A stretch of DNA of 64,000 nt. Source: Nectonema munidae (Eukaryota > Nematomorpha > Nectonematoida > Nectonematidae). Below the pieces are notes generated by a model that was not told the origin of the DNA, did no database searches, and saw only the letters and a program-made list of their open reading frames with translations. Positions 12,501 to 26,000 of this stretch are shown here, in pieces. The DNA lies in the NCBI GenBank assembly GCA_030549495.1, contig JAUIRK010000919.1:431001-495000 (forward strand), written 5' to 3'. Each line of letters starts with the position of its first letter. The first letter of the stretch is position 1. A program made the translations under genes and the position numbers.

Positions 12501-15500
12501 AGTACTAAAAAGTTATCTCTAACCACTATTTCAACCAAATTTCGGCATTGTTATGACTTTAAGAAAAGTCGTTAGAAAACTTTTGTAGTGTTGTTCATTA
12601 CGCGATAAAAGATAGCGATTATGTTCATTACCTGAAAAATATATCAATGGTTCTATTAATAAAAGATGCAATGTTGAGTTCAAAATGATAAAAACAAACA
12701 GTAAAAATAGCGCATTTTAATGATAAAAAAAGAGTTTTTTCAATTCATTAATCGTATTGGAGCACTCGCAAATAATAGTACAAAAACATAAGCATCTCTC
12801 CAGTCATTGCTTCTAAACGATTTCTTTTTGGCGAGTATATATTCCCACCAACACAATAAAATAAAGCATTTTTAAAGAAATGTGTTTGAAAAAACGTAGA
12901 ATAGTCATTAAAATGTTTGAATTCACGTAGTACACTTAAAAAATATTTAATAAAAGTAGAATTTTCATAACATACCAGACCGTTTAGCAAGTTTTTGAAA
13001 AACAAAAACTTTTCTTTTAGAAAAATTAGATTTAGTTAGAATTAACTTAAATTTGGTAAAATTAAAAAATAGAAGAGAAAACTTGAAAAAATGACAGGGA
13101 GATAGAAGCACTAGTATTAGTACCAGAGAGTATTTTCATTAAAATAGCATTTAAAGCTGCTTGTATCAATCTATGGGTAATTTGTCTGGAGAAGACTGAA
13201 CTAAAACCCAGAACATATAGTTCAGCATTCTAACAACCCACACTCCCATTAAATACGGTACGTAAACCCCGACAGAATACAATCTTATGTTATAACTTTA
13301 AGAATAGTTTGGGTATGGAATCAGGGGCGCACATCCTAAAAATTATTGGGGGCGAAATTTTTTTGTTGCAATTTTCAAAATTAGTGGTCTGAAAATACCA
13401 CTGGTTGACCAAATATTCAAGCAATCCTTAAAGTAGAGTGTATTCAGCGCATACCTAAAGTCCTAAATTTATAAGACTACTTTATATTTTTTTACAAAAT
13501 TGGTGAAATTTAAAACTACACTTCCATTCGCCCCCGTGAAAACGCATTGGGGGGGGGGGGGGTCGGGTTTAAATAATTCATTTCTGATGCCGATACTTTA
13601 TAAAACTCCCGATATTCCGATAGGATTCCGATTAATCGTCCTATCACTAGTTTGAATTGTAAATTATTTATATGTTGAAGCTGAAAATTTTCTAAATGTG
13701 CGAGCTAATCCTTTGCTTAAAGTTCATGTTTGTCGTTTATTTATTTGGTTGATGGGACGAACACTCAAAACTAGCGGTTTTTAGTTAGAAAACAGTATCG
13801 AAACTGTATTATGTCTAATTTAATTTCCCTTAATTTTCAACTTATATATATAGCAGCGTATTTTGGAATCAAGCATGCATTATATTTTTTGTACAATTTA
13901 AATCTATATATCTTTGATAGATACAGGAATCAGCAATTATATATTCGAACAAACGTGCATCAAATAACAACCACATACAAATAAAACAAGGATTTGGGGT
14001 TGAGCTAATAAAAAATGTACACACTTATTTTCTATCAACTTTAATACTAATTTATTTACACTTTTTAATTTTCGTAAATGAAGTGAAAAATACCAATTTG
14101 ACGCTTTTGAGAATTTCTTTGTCATCGTGACCAGAAATTTCCTCGTTGTTCGCATTATCTTCGTTTTGAGTGAATTCATCTTCTGGATCATTTTCAGAAT
14201 TATGTTTCTTCAGGGATGACGACTTCCTCACATTACTTTCATCATCATCATCTTCTTCTTCTTCTGCACTTTTGGTAGCTTTCTCATCATCCTCATCATC
14301 ATCATTATTTTGAAAGATTTTCTTCTTCCAATTCTTTTTGCTTTCTTCGCGCTTAGCAACGGCTTCTGCATAATTCATTTCTGGAATATCCCTGCCATAG
14401 TGAAACAAAATGTTGTGGTAGAAATTTGAGTAATCTTCGAAAGATTCGATGTGTTCAGCAAAATCGATATCATCATCACTCAATGTTCGCCAATCTGTAA
14501 ATAAAAAAGTTGAATTGATTGAAGATTGTTAAAAATAAGGCATTAATACTTCCAGGGTCTCATTAGAGATCAACAAACGAAAAACGTCAAATTATGTGAA
14601 AATTCACTTAAAATGAAAAACATGATAAATTTTGAAAAACGAATGTCTGGAAGGATTCCAATTAGAAAGTGTAATGGTTCTGAGCGAGGTTGCCTACAAT
14701 CTATAGGCCGCTTAAGTTTGAGTTGACTCAGACAAAGGACTTAAACAAGTAGAATATTAGATTTTCTAAAAAAGCTTTATCTTAATTTATTTTATAAAGA
14801 ATGCTTATTCAAAGAAAAAAGGATCTAAAAGTAAACGTAAACTTCAAAATTTAGTATCTTTTATTTTTCTTATTTTTTTATTTATCTTTCAGAGCCAATC
14901 AGCATAGCAAAAGCAACATAGTCTGCTAAAAAGTTAAATGAAAAAGATTTTAAGGCTTGTCTAAATTTTGTATAAAATCGTATGCATGCGTTAAAAAATA
15001 GCGTAGATGAATGGAATGAAAGAGTTTGATGGCTTCTTAAAGACTATGGCATGAATAACATCTTCACTTGTAACAAAACAGAACTTTTAGGTAAAACGAA
15101 AAAAATACGATGCTTCAAAAATAGCAAAATAAAAGATTTACTTGGCAATTATAACGCGAACTAGAAGAATTGGATTAGACGCATTTTATTTAGATAAAGT
15201 GAAGTGCTAGCAAGGATGAATACTTTCATTTTTGGATAACGCAACATGCCACGTCTGTGGGAATAATTTTCAACTTAAATTTTTGCATGCGAACACTTCT
15301 GTTTATCCAAAGGCTCTTGACAGATGTAATTCCTTCCTTCAAAGTTTAATACAGAAAATTCTTGATGACCCATTTGCAAGCAAAAATGGATTTTCAAGAC
15401 TCTGTATGTAGTTTGATAAAAGAGTAACACCTTTAACCTCAATTTTTTTAATCAAATATACATTGAAGAATGTGAAAACGTCGACCTTTCCAAAATGCTT

Positions 15501-18500
15501 TGAGCAACAGACAAGCATTTCAAAGTTATTTTCATGTGTACACTTATTTTTCTCTGTAGAAGTTTCTAAATATATCCACGAAATATAATAAAAGCAAATG
15601 GTTTGAACTAGCATAAATCTGCGATTTTCAAGGATACTTTAAAAAACTATGAATTTTTTGCAAATTGAAAAAATTATTATCAATAGCTTTTTTATTCATA
15701 AAATTGTGAATTAACCATGTAAGTTTAAAATAGTTCAATCTAAGAAATTTTATCTTTTGCAACTAATTTTTACAAATGTGTAAAAGGTATAAATGTCAAA
15801 ATTTATTTGTATCATTAGAAATGTAGTAAAATAAACATTTACTTTCTGAAGTAATCAAAACATTAACTTTATTGACCTAAAAAAAGCTTTGAGTATCAGA
15901 CCAAACTCAACTTATTAACTTGAGCAGGATTTAGAAGTGTTTACATGTCGGGAAAAATTGTGATTGCCCTGATGATGACATATTGATTCTAAGAGTGGTC
16001 ATTTGATGCTTATATTGCTCACGATAATTAAAAAAAAAAAGAATCCTGTTTAAAGGAAAAAAGGATATCAAGACATTTTTTAAAAAGTTTAAGAAACAAC
16101 TTTTTTGATTCTGTTTCATCCCAGATTTATAAATAAATGTTCTTCTTTCGAATTATGCGATTTTTCTTTACATGAAATTTTGTTCTTTATTTTTCAAAAC
16201 CTGTATTCATTCAAACGACAAAATAGAACAATATTTTGCTTCAATATTAATATATAGTGTCTAATGATTGCAAACGAGTTGATCTCTAAAAAAGTAGAAG
16301 AAATTACCTTAAGATCAAAAAATCATCTGTCATTTAAAGATCGCAGTATTAATATCGAACTAACATATGTGTAAGACACATTTCCTAGTAGGATTAAAAG
16401 ATAATCTAATCCGACAGAAGTAATATGAATGAGTAACACTTGTTGAATTTCATCATATATCGTAACAAGGGAACTTACCAAGGGGATGAGTTGTCACCCC
16501 CCCCCCTACTAAATTGTAGTTCTTTTTTATATAAACAAAATTAAATACAGGCCCTAGTAAAACCTTGAGCTCTTCCTTAATTTTTTTATCAATTCCATCA
16601 CCAATTGAATTCTAATTTTGATCTCCCGATCTGACTTTAGGAACAACAAAAGCTTTGAAAAATGGTGGACTTAAGAAAATATACTTCATTTAAAGTGTAG
16701 AATATGTGTGTGTTTACTTGTTGGGAGGGGCTGATCTGGATTTTGGTTTATCTTGTTGAATTGAAACTTCTGCAAGCGCTTACACAAACTTACCAAATTC
16801 TTCTTTGCTTTCTGCACCTGACACCACTTCTCATCCCAATAGAATATCTAAAAAAAGAAAGATTCATCATGGTCAATGAGGCATTTTAAAAATAGCTAAA
16901 AATACTCAATATGAATTCGATCTGATTTTGTAAAAGCCTTAAATTTCAACAGGGTGTCTACCAAATTTCAAAAATGAAATTCAAGAGTAATATGAAAATT
17001 TTCAAGGTTTAGAATATTATTTCTGCATCTTTGTACAAAGCTTTCGTATTACCAACACTTAATATCAATTTTTTATTATCTATTATTGTATTTTGAATAC
17101 CCTCAACTGGTTGAAGATGATCATAGACTCTTCTTCGTCCTACCAAAGTGCTTTCATAAAGATTTTCAGATAAACATTCTTTATTAATCGAAAATGATCT
17201 TTCTACAGAAGCCTTACCATGGAAAAGAGTGAGAACGATGCACACAACTTTATTAAGTTCTTCGCTATCATCGATAAGTTTAAAATTTTGATTCCAAAAA
17301 ACATCTAATTTTCTCAGTTTTTGTTTTCAAAAATAAAAACTTTCAGGGCCTCTTTATATTTCAGTTCACGATAAGATAATAGTGCCTTGTCAGCGTCAGT
17401 GACCGTTAACAATTTTTTTCTACCAAAACATCCAATAAATTGATAACCATTTTTTCATTTTTACTTAGTAAATATTCAGGCAATAAACATCTCAGATTGC
17501 TCATAAAATTGCTTTTCAATGGCGATCTTTCAGTAATTTTATCAACAATGCCAAATAAAAACTTTCTACAATCATCTCTAAAAATATGAATAGATTTAAT
17601 ATCTGCTCCTCCATTTTTAGCCTAAAGACATAGTTCATTGCGATTCCTGGAAAGGACTTGCTAGGAAACTAGAGATTGTATTCACAACGGATGTCGATTG
17701 AAATGAGAAAGGAAGTGAAAATGATGGATGTTTATTTTGCAAAAAATTTAATGTGATTGTAATAAAGCTGAAAAAGCGAAGAGTGATGCAACATTATGTT
17801 AATTGAATGATAAAGGAGTGAATATTCTCTATTACATGAAACTTTCCTTTTTACAAGCCCTATTCATTTTTCGGCAACAATCGTATGCAACATTTCAAGT
17901 TTTATCATGGAGGGAGAGTTAAACTTCAGACAACAACTAGTACAACAAAATTCAAGACAAACTTAAGTGAGGGAAATTTTCTATACATCAGTATAAGAAG
18001 TCTTCCTTTTCATTAGTAAAGACTGGAAAGCGGATGAGGCAATAAAAGAAAAGTGGTGATTCATGATTTATGGCATTGGGGGACTGCGGGATGAGGAGGA
18101 GAGGGGGAATAACAAAAAATTCAAGTGGCCATTAAGCACCATTGAAAAACAATGTCATTTTTGATATTAACATTCCATTTATCAGTTCTTTGACATCAGT
18201 AAAATTTAAGAGGTTTTCAAGGTTTTACAGGTTTTCAAGAGGGGTTCTTTGAATTCAAGAGGTTTTTAAGGTTTTCAAGGTTGGTAGACACCAATGATGC
18301 ACTTTTAGAAAATTCTCCTGTCAACTAAACAACTAAGTGTGTAACTAACTGTGACGGTATTCGATTTGAAGATAGAGAAGCTCAAAATAGCAATTAGAAG
18401 GCTTTCTCCAACAAAGGTTGAAAAATGGCTTCAGAATAGTGATAATGTGAAATATTTTGGTTGAAAATTCAATCCACTGATTGTTACATGGACCAGTGCG

Positions 18501-19780
18501 TACCCTAACATTGAAATAGTAACAAATTGATGTTTGTAAAAAAATTGACACAAAATATTTAGTAATAAGGGTCGTTCTTTTGGATTGCGAATTATCTAAA
18601 TCTGAAGTGTTTTTATCGATGCTGTCATTTGCATTAGAATTTGAATCTTAATTCTCTAATAAGGTTTGTGAAAACTCGAAAAATTGAAACTCAAGTAGCA
18701 AACAAACGAAACTAGAGTTTCAGTTTTTTATTTTAATATGTAAAAATAAGTTTATGTGCTAAGGATTATGGAAAACAGTAGGTTTAATTATGTACAGTAT
18801 AAAAATGAGAAGAGCTTTAATTTGTGTAAGCAAATAAAATCCTATAATTTAATATTCTTTATTTATCAGTCGCCTTTCAGACTGCAATATAGCCCTTTGT
18901 GTGGAAATGCTTACGTACCTCTAGGCTAGGTTTAATTTCAAAGTTAAGGTTAGAACTGCATAAATAAATGATGCAAGATGATTGGCCTTTGAATAAAACG
19001 TAAAAAGTGATTGGCACATCTTCAAAACATTGATATAAAAATTAAAAGGTGTTATTACCCTCCATAAATCAACAGAATTGAGCTCTTTGATAAATTCTTT
19101 ACGATACTGCGCAATGAAGGGAACCTCGAATGAATGGTTTCGCATGAAATTAAGTACTTCTCGTATTTCACGAACACACGTGGCACTCTTTCTACCGTAT
19201 GTTATGTTGGGAGCCAAAGAGTACTTATTCCAATCTTGACATATAGGCGTCTGAGTAGAAATGGAGGTTGTATTGAAGGCGAACTTGAATATCCAATCAG
19301 CTTCTTCAGCCAACTCTCCTAAAGGCAGAAATTGTGTCAAAATTTGAAAGATGAGTCAATCAAGGAATGTTCAGGCGTAGAAATGGAGTCAATTTGTCCA
19401 AATAATTTATTTTTCTTAATTTTGAGATAGGAATTAGATGAAATACACATCTATATTATGTTTTATGGCACACATAGCAAAGTTGAAAGAAAAATAGGCT
19501 AATAATATCATATTAAAACAGTCAAAATTTTAAAAATTCATTGATTTATTTGAATAATATGATTATGTATTTTATGATATATATGCAGCTTTGGATTCAA
19601 TTTAAAACTAGAATATGTCAGAGTTAATTAAAAAACGCTTTTTATAAAACCCGATTTTATGTTTTGATGGGGGCCCTCTAGTGCAGTGGTTCTTAACCTT
19701 TTTCAGTGCCCGTACCTCTTGATATCTCAAAAAATGTTCCCGTACCCCCATCCAAATATTTGAAAAAAAAAAAAAATAAA

Positions 19781-19821
<41 letters not shown>

Positions 19822-19885
19822 AATATTTTTTTTTTTTTTTTTTAAAAAATTTTTTTAAAAAAAAAAATAAAAAAAAAAAATATTC

Positions 19886-19925
<40 letters not shown>

Positions 19926-20001
19926 AAAATTTTTTTTTTTTTTTTTATTTTTAAAAATAAAAATAATAAAAACTATGTGTTGTTGTGGTTGGTTGTGAGG
20001 G

Positions 20002-20041
<40 letters not shown>

Positions 20042-23000
20042 GGGTTTTTTTTTTTTTTGGGGGTCTCTAGTGCAATGTTGGTCATAATTTGGCTCAGGTT
20101 GAGGATGACGGATTTAAACTATACAACTTTAACATTTCAACTTGCCATTTAATTTGCTTTTTAATGAGATAATTGTCTTTCTTTTTTGATTTCTTTAGAG
20201 TTGATAGATCTAACTGGCTTGATTTTATTTCTTTCAAAAAAATTCTATAGAAAGATGAGATTTAATTGATGTATTTTTGCTTGTTTTTTAAATAAATTGA
20301 TAATGTAGTCTCAATTCTCACACCTTTTCTCATATACTTAAAGAGTAATACAATGTATTTTTACTCTTTCAAGAAATTAATAACTACTATGATATATAAC
20401 ATGAGCTTACTTTCTTTAATATTAAAAATAAATGAACAAATTAAAGCAATGGATGCATAAAATAACGATATCATCTTGAATATCATTAAACTCAAACAGG
20501 AACAAAAGTATAAAGCAATAATCACGTTATCAAAATCTGATGAGGTAAACTTTTATTGATGGTAGTCATCAAATTGGAAAAGTAGTTGCACTTTCCTAAT
20601 AATTAATTTCTCGTCTATCTTATATATAAAGATTGTGATAAAATAAAATACATTACTTGTATAGCAACTCATTCTGCAGTGTCATTCCTAAACTTCAACA
20701 ATAGTTCATACTTTAGAGATCAAAAGAGCCTTTTAGATCTTTGTATGACCAAGGTACTCAAATCTGATCGTCTTAAAGCGAATGCTTTCTTCTTTCCAGA
20801 TGACGAAGATATTTTGCTGTTCAGCTTTCTTACGAGGGTGTAAAACTACCGGAGGTACCGGAGATGATCTTTGAATTTGTTAAACGCAATGAATAAAGAT
20901 CCACGTCCTTGAAGTTTTCTAGATCCTCTAACATCAACACTACGCCAGAAATTGTGGATTCTGGATACCCGAGCCTAGAACCATCTTTGAAAGTAGTCAG
21001 TAATAAAAAATACACTTATCCTACAAAGTGACGCGATCTCATGCTTAGTCAGATGAAATTGATCTCTAAAAAGAAATATCGCAAGAAATTTCTTTGGCCA
21101 TCCACCCCACTTGGGGCTCAATGACGATAACCTTGAAAATTAGGTTTGCCATGACCATTGAAGACTACGGAACGCTCGCAAAAAGGTATGTTATTTTTAT
21201 AATTTAACCATCTTAAAAGACTATCACTCAATTATTACTAATGAATGGATATTTTTTTGATGAGCTGTCATTTAGACTAGAAGCAAGAAAACTAGGATCA
21301 TGAATAATCTTGCAAGCTCCGTTGTAGCTTCCAACATTTCCAGCTGTTATGCCTAAGCTTTTCTCACTGGCCATTACAGGTGTGTGGTCTGATTTCCTGC
21401 ACTCCATAACAAGAATTAATTTGCCATAAAATTTTACCACACTGGTGCAACAGAAATGAACTTACTCTTTGATTTGCCTATTCCATTCTACGCTTCTTCA
21501 GTGAAGGATGTAGACATCACTTCGGTATAAAGTGATGGAAGACAACTCCACTCTAGCAACAGCAAGTATAAGTCACAATTTGTGTTGCTTGGTGAACTGA
21601 GCTTTCAGCTCGGATTAGGACTGCTTTAAAATTAAGATGCGATATCTACATTCAGCTTTCAAATGAACATCTTCCTAGCACGTTACCGGTCATACAAGAA
21701 GAGAATGTCTTCTGAAAATTGGGTCAGTTTCAGGAGTTAGTATAATGGGCATTATCAAACAGCATGACTTGAATCTTGCTCAAATTTAGGATTTCTTGCA
21801 ATATTTTTGTAGTTCAAGAGAGATGCATTTGATACTTCAACGCATTTTGGGTTCCCACTGCCTTAACCCTTATTACGCGCCTAGTTGACAAATTCAGTTA
21901 TGAACTTTTTCGATTTACTGGTGAAAAACAAGAAACATTTAAGGACATCTCCCGATGTTGCAAATAGAAGCCAAGTACATCCATCCTGCTGTCTTGTATT
22001 CATTCTCTGAAAAGAAAATCTATTTGACCTTGCGACCCTACTGTACATATACTAAAACGGTTAAATATAATTGAATGTTTTATAAATTGAATTTGAAGGA
22101 AAAGAGTACTAAAAAAAGTTAAACGATGTATACTACCCCTACCTTTTTAGTTGTGGGTATCGCATACCAGGAAAGAATATTCTTCCATAACTCGACAGCC
22201 GAAATAGATTTAGTTATTCAGTTAGTTAGTTTATTAGATACACAATGTGTACACATACTTTTTTAAGGTTAGCATTTTTTGAAACTATTAATTTCTCATC
22301 GCGTTAGAAAAATAGACCTAGCTTAGAAAGGAAAGCAGAAACGTGAGAAAAAGGCAAACCTTCATCGCTGGGAGTGACAGGATATGTGCGAGTCTGGAAG
22401 CGCTCGGGAATGTCTGTGACGCGAATGAGATTATCTTTGTCTGTCAAGAACATCTTCTCCAGTTCACTTGGCTCATACAAATCAAATATGTTCTTCGCTT
22501 TCTTTTTCTGTCGAGAAACTACCCCAAGAGCAAGTCACATTATCAGAAGGAGTGTGAGAAAAAGATAAAATAAGTTACCCAAAGGCCTCCTCTCATCGTC
22601 GTCATCTTCATCCAACTCCTGCTGGTCATCGTAATAATTTTCCTCAAATTCATCAAAGTCAAAGTCACAGCCAAAAATATCTTGTGCTTGCTGAACAGAA
22701 GCATCTGTTGAAAATGAAATAATCATTGAGTAAATAAGACAAGCTCTGACACGAATGAAATTAAAGGCAAAACAACACGCTTAAAAGTAATAAAATCTTA
22801 GCGTAAATACTTAGGTATAAAACACGCGTTTCTTTCTAAAAAATCAGCATGCGTCTTTTAATAGAAAAAATAAACTCAAAAATATTTATTATAATTTTCA
22901 AATTAATAATCAATTGTTACTAGCATTATCCTATTGGTGTTTAAAATAGCGAGTTTAAATTGGGCATAGTCTTTTTCATTATTTTTTTATCTCAAAAGAT

Positions 23001-26000
23001 AAATGCGCATTATATTACGCGGTATTGTTATTTTTAAAAAATTTAAGGGTCATTTTTATAATTTTTTTCTAAAATTGAAACATGAAACGCACGCGATAAA
23101 TGACATTCTTCTCTCAGCATTTAAAAGATGGACACGAATACACAGGACGTTATCATCATTTCACGTGAAGAAGACCTCCATGTGGTGCTGACTGGAAGCA
23201 GCTCTTCAGAGGAGCCAATCGTACTTGACGCATTCATCCGAGCATCTGAAGGAGCCGTTGAAACTAAGAAACCTCTGTTAGAGGTATATATCAAAATGCT
23301 TCTCAAAAATGGCGTTAATTTGTATAAAATATACTTAAATATAATATTTGAAAATACCATGGTTTCGATTTCTCTAAATCTGCTTGCCGTTTATTAGATT
23401 ACTGATAAATTACTTAGTCTTAGTGTATAAAAATATCGTATGCAGCCGGCTTCTATAAGGCTAAGTTCGCCATGGCGAAATCGAAAGTAAAGTTGGCGAA
23501 CAAAAATGATAACAATTTCACTAATTTGGAGAAACGTGTGAAAATAAATTTTTTTAAATAATCAAACTTATAAATGAAACATACTTTTCAACATAAATGA
23601 AATATATCATTGCATATAGCATTCCTGTTACATATGTAGATTCAATGGCAATCAAAAGAGATTTGAGAAAGAATCTAAAAGTAGGCTCAGTTGAACAACT
23701 GATGAATTTGTCCATAGAGTCCCCATCGTATGAAAATTTGCTATAATAAAGCATTTGAGGAAGGGTGTATTTGCAAAAAGAGAAGAAAATTTTGTAGTCT
23801 GATTGAGAGTCTCAAAGGAGGAAGCAGAAACTAATGTTTGCCAAAACCAAGATATTTTAGATGTGTGCAAAGACTTGGCAATTTCTTGCAGTTTATAGCA
23901 AGTATATACACATACGTACATACTGTCTCCTTTGCGGTATAAACGTAATTTTTGTATTATAATAAAGTATATTAGTATATGTAAATCTGATGCTGAAGTT
24001 GACACATAAATTAAAGGAAAAATATTTAAAAAGTAATATAATTTATTGGCCACAGGATTTAAAACGTTTTATCCTTCTAGTTTTCAACTTCTACCCTATT
24101 TATTAGTAAAGTGGTTTGATAAAGCCGAGTGTCGGCAAAAATTCACCGTTTTAAATCCTGTGCCCAATAAATCATATTACTTTTTGAATATTTTTTTTGT
24201 ATATTAGTATATTTTAATAAACTTGAAAAGCTCTTAAAATAAATTTATTCAAATTTTCGTTTTTTGAAAAATTACTAACGGAAAATGATTTCGTTAAAAA
24301 ATAGTTGTGTTTTAGCGAAATGGCCAGAGAAAAATAAATTGTAGCACTAACGTAGTACGGTAAAAATTTAGAAGGGGCAATGTTTCTTTATGAGTTTGGT
24401 AGGCCCCAATTAAAATCTATGGGGTTGGAAAAGCATCGCCAATAGCATGTTTACATAATGTTATGGGCGTGTTCCCTTCCTTCACAAGGATCAAAAAAAG
24501 AAACTTAACAAACCATTGTGTCTGAATTTGCGGTGAGTCTGTTTAGATTTTTTAATTGGCTGACCATGATCATCTACAATGAAATCATCAAGATCATCAT
24601 ATTCTTCTTCATCTTCAAAATCCTCTTCTTCGTTATCCTGGCGTAAGTCTTCTATTTCTTCTCCTTCATCATCGTCCTCATCCCGTGCGTATTTAGAAGA
24701 TCGACTCTCAAAATCCTTCTTTCCTGACTTTTTGAGACCTTTCTTGCTTTTATGAGATGATTTATGACTTCGAGTTTCGGCGTTGTCATCATCATCAATG
24801 TAATCTTCGTTTAAATCATTCTCCTAAGATAAAGGGAATTTTAAAATAACTTTTACATAGCATAATTTGTTCCAAACGAATTATAATCACATCTCCAAAA
24901 CCTTAAGTAATATTTTTGGGGATGCGCTCAAAGGAGTGACAAAAGTAACCCTTTGGGTATTTTTATTTCTCACAGTCCTGGGAAAGAATTTAATCAGGGT
25001 ATATTTTCTAACCTAACTCTACTAAGAATAAAACAAATTAGGGTCTGGAGAAAGAACAAAATTTGTTAGTTGGTAAGTTAATTAATTCAGTAAATAATAA
25101 ATTTATTGTGCGTGTATCATCATGCTGAGTGCGAATGTTCTAAATAAATTTTGGTCAAAAAAGGAATTTTTGAAGTCCTGTGTAGCCTATTTAAACTGTT
25201 TAGCGTACTGAGCTATAAAATTTACATTAGCTAACTTTTTCCCTAAACATACAAACGATGGCATTTAGTTTAATACATTTTTCAGCAAATTTATTACGGT
25301 CCTAGCGAAGAAATTTTAATACAAAATTTTAAATGTCCTAATTAAATTTTTCCTGTATAAAAATTCATACAGGGAATCACTAGAGATATTTATGAGATTA
25401 AAACAAATTTTATACCTTGGAAAATTAAAAGGCATGCAGGGATACACTTGTAAATTTTTGTACGGATAATTTAAAGTTGAAAGAAATCATAAGGGACACC
25501 TGTAAATTTTGTTTTGACTAGATTGACTTTCATACCTTTGAATTTTAATCTTGGAGGCGTAAAAAAGAAGTTTACATTAATTACTATATTTTTAACCCAA
25601 CCCTAAAAATAAGAGTTTTTTAGGGGCTTAAGTAAGATTGTTTAGTTAGGTAAGTATAAGTTAATTTCTGACTTGCGATATATCAAACTATAAGCGATTA
25701 TGCCATCGTATCATCCATATATCAAAGTAAAGAAAATTATCTAAGTCAGTAATTAAAATTGAAGAAGACAAAAAGAAATGCAAAAAAATAATGTGGCTTG
25801 ATACTGGATCGAACCGAAAACCCAAAACATTGAGTTATCGAAACCCACTATCTAATAAACTTACGCCTCTTAATAGCAGCTATCAAACAGGAAAAAGTTT
25901 AGAGCTATACCTTTTCAAGTTCAAATTGCAAAATAAGCAAATTCAGATTGGCACTAAACAAACTCAAATTAAAAGGATTTTATTGGAATATCTAAAATAT

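Larger units (their letters stand above)
12313..13649 (-). mobile_element. hAT element with perfect 8-bp target-site duplication
   Basis: Starts TAGTGATGGGACGAT at 12313 and ends ATCGTCCTATCACTA at 13649, an inverted pair with one mismatch. Both sides carry GTTTGAAT (12305-12312 and 13650-13657), an exact 8-bp target-site copy typical of hAT. Minus-strand remains of a hAT dimerisation domain lie inside ([20 protein letters not shown] at about 12780-12840). A second, unrelated MITE is nested near its right end (13322-13540). Confidence 0.85.

Noticed and set aside
14220-14315. Trinucleotide-like CAT/TTC repeat
   Set aside because: It is the Asp/Glu-rich coding part of an SPT6 exon, not an independent satellite.
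15931-16119. Minus-strand ORF with WDE and LFKKCLDIL strings as the missing SPT6 exon
   Set aside because: The true WDEKW exon is at 16794-16847, and the rest of this ORF does not resemble SPT6.
22343-22573. Plus-strand ORFs of 64-76 codons
   Set aside because: Antisense shadows of SPT6 exon 6.
25806-25815. Box-B-like string as a tRNA gene
   Set aside because: No acceptor stem or box A at proper spacing; kept only as a possible SINE remnant.
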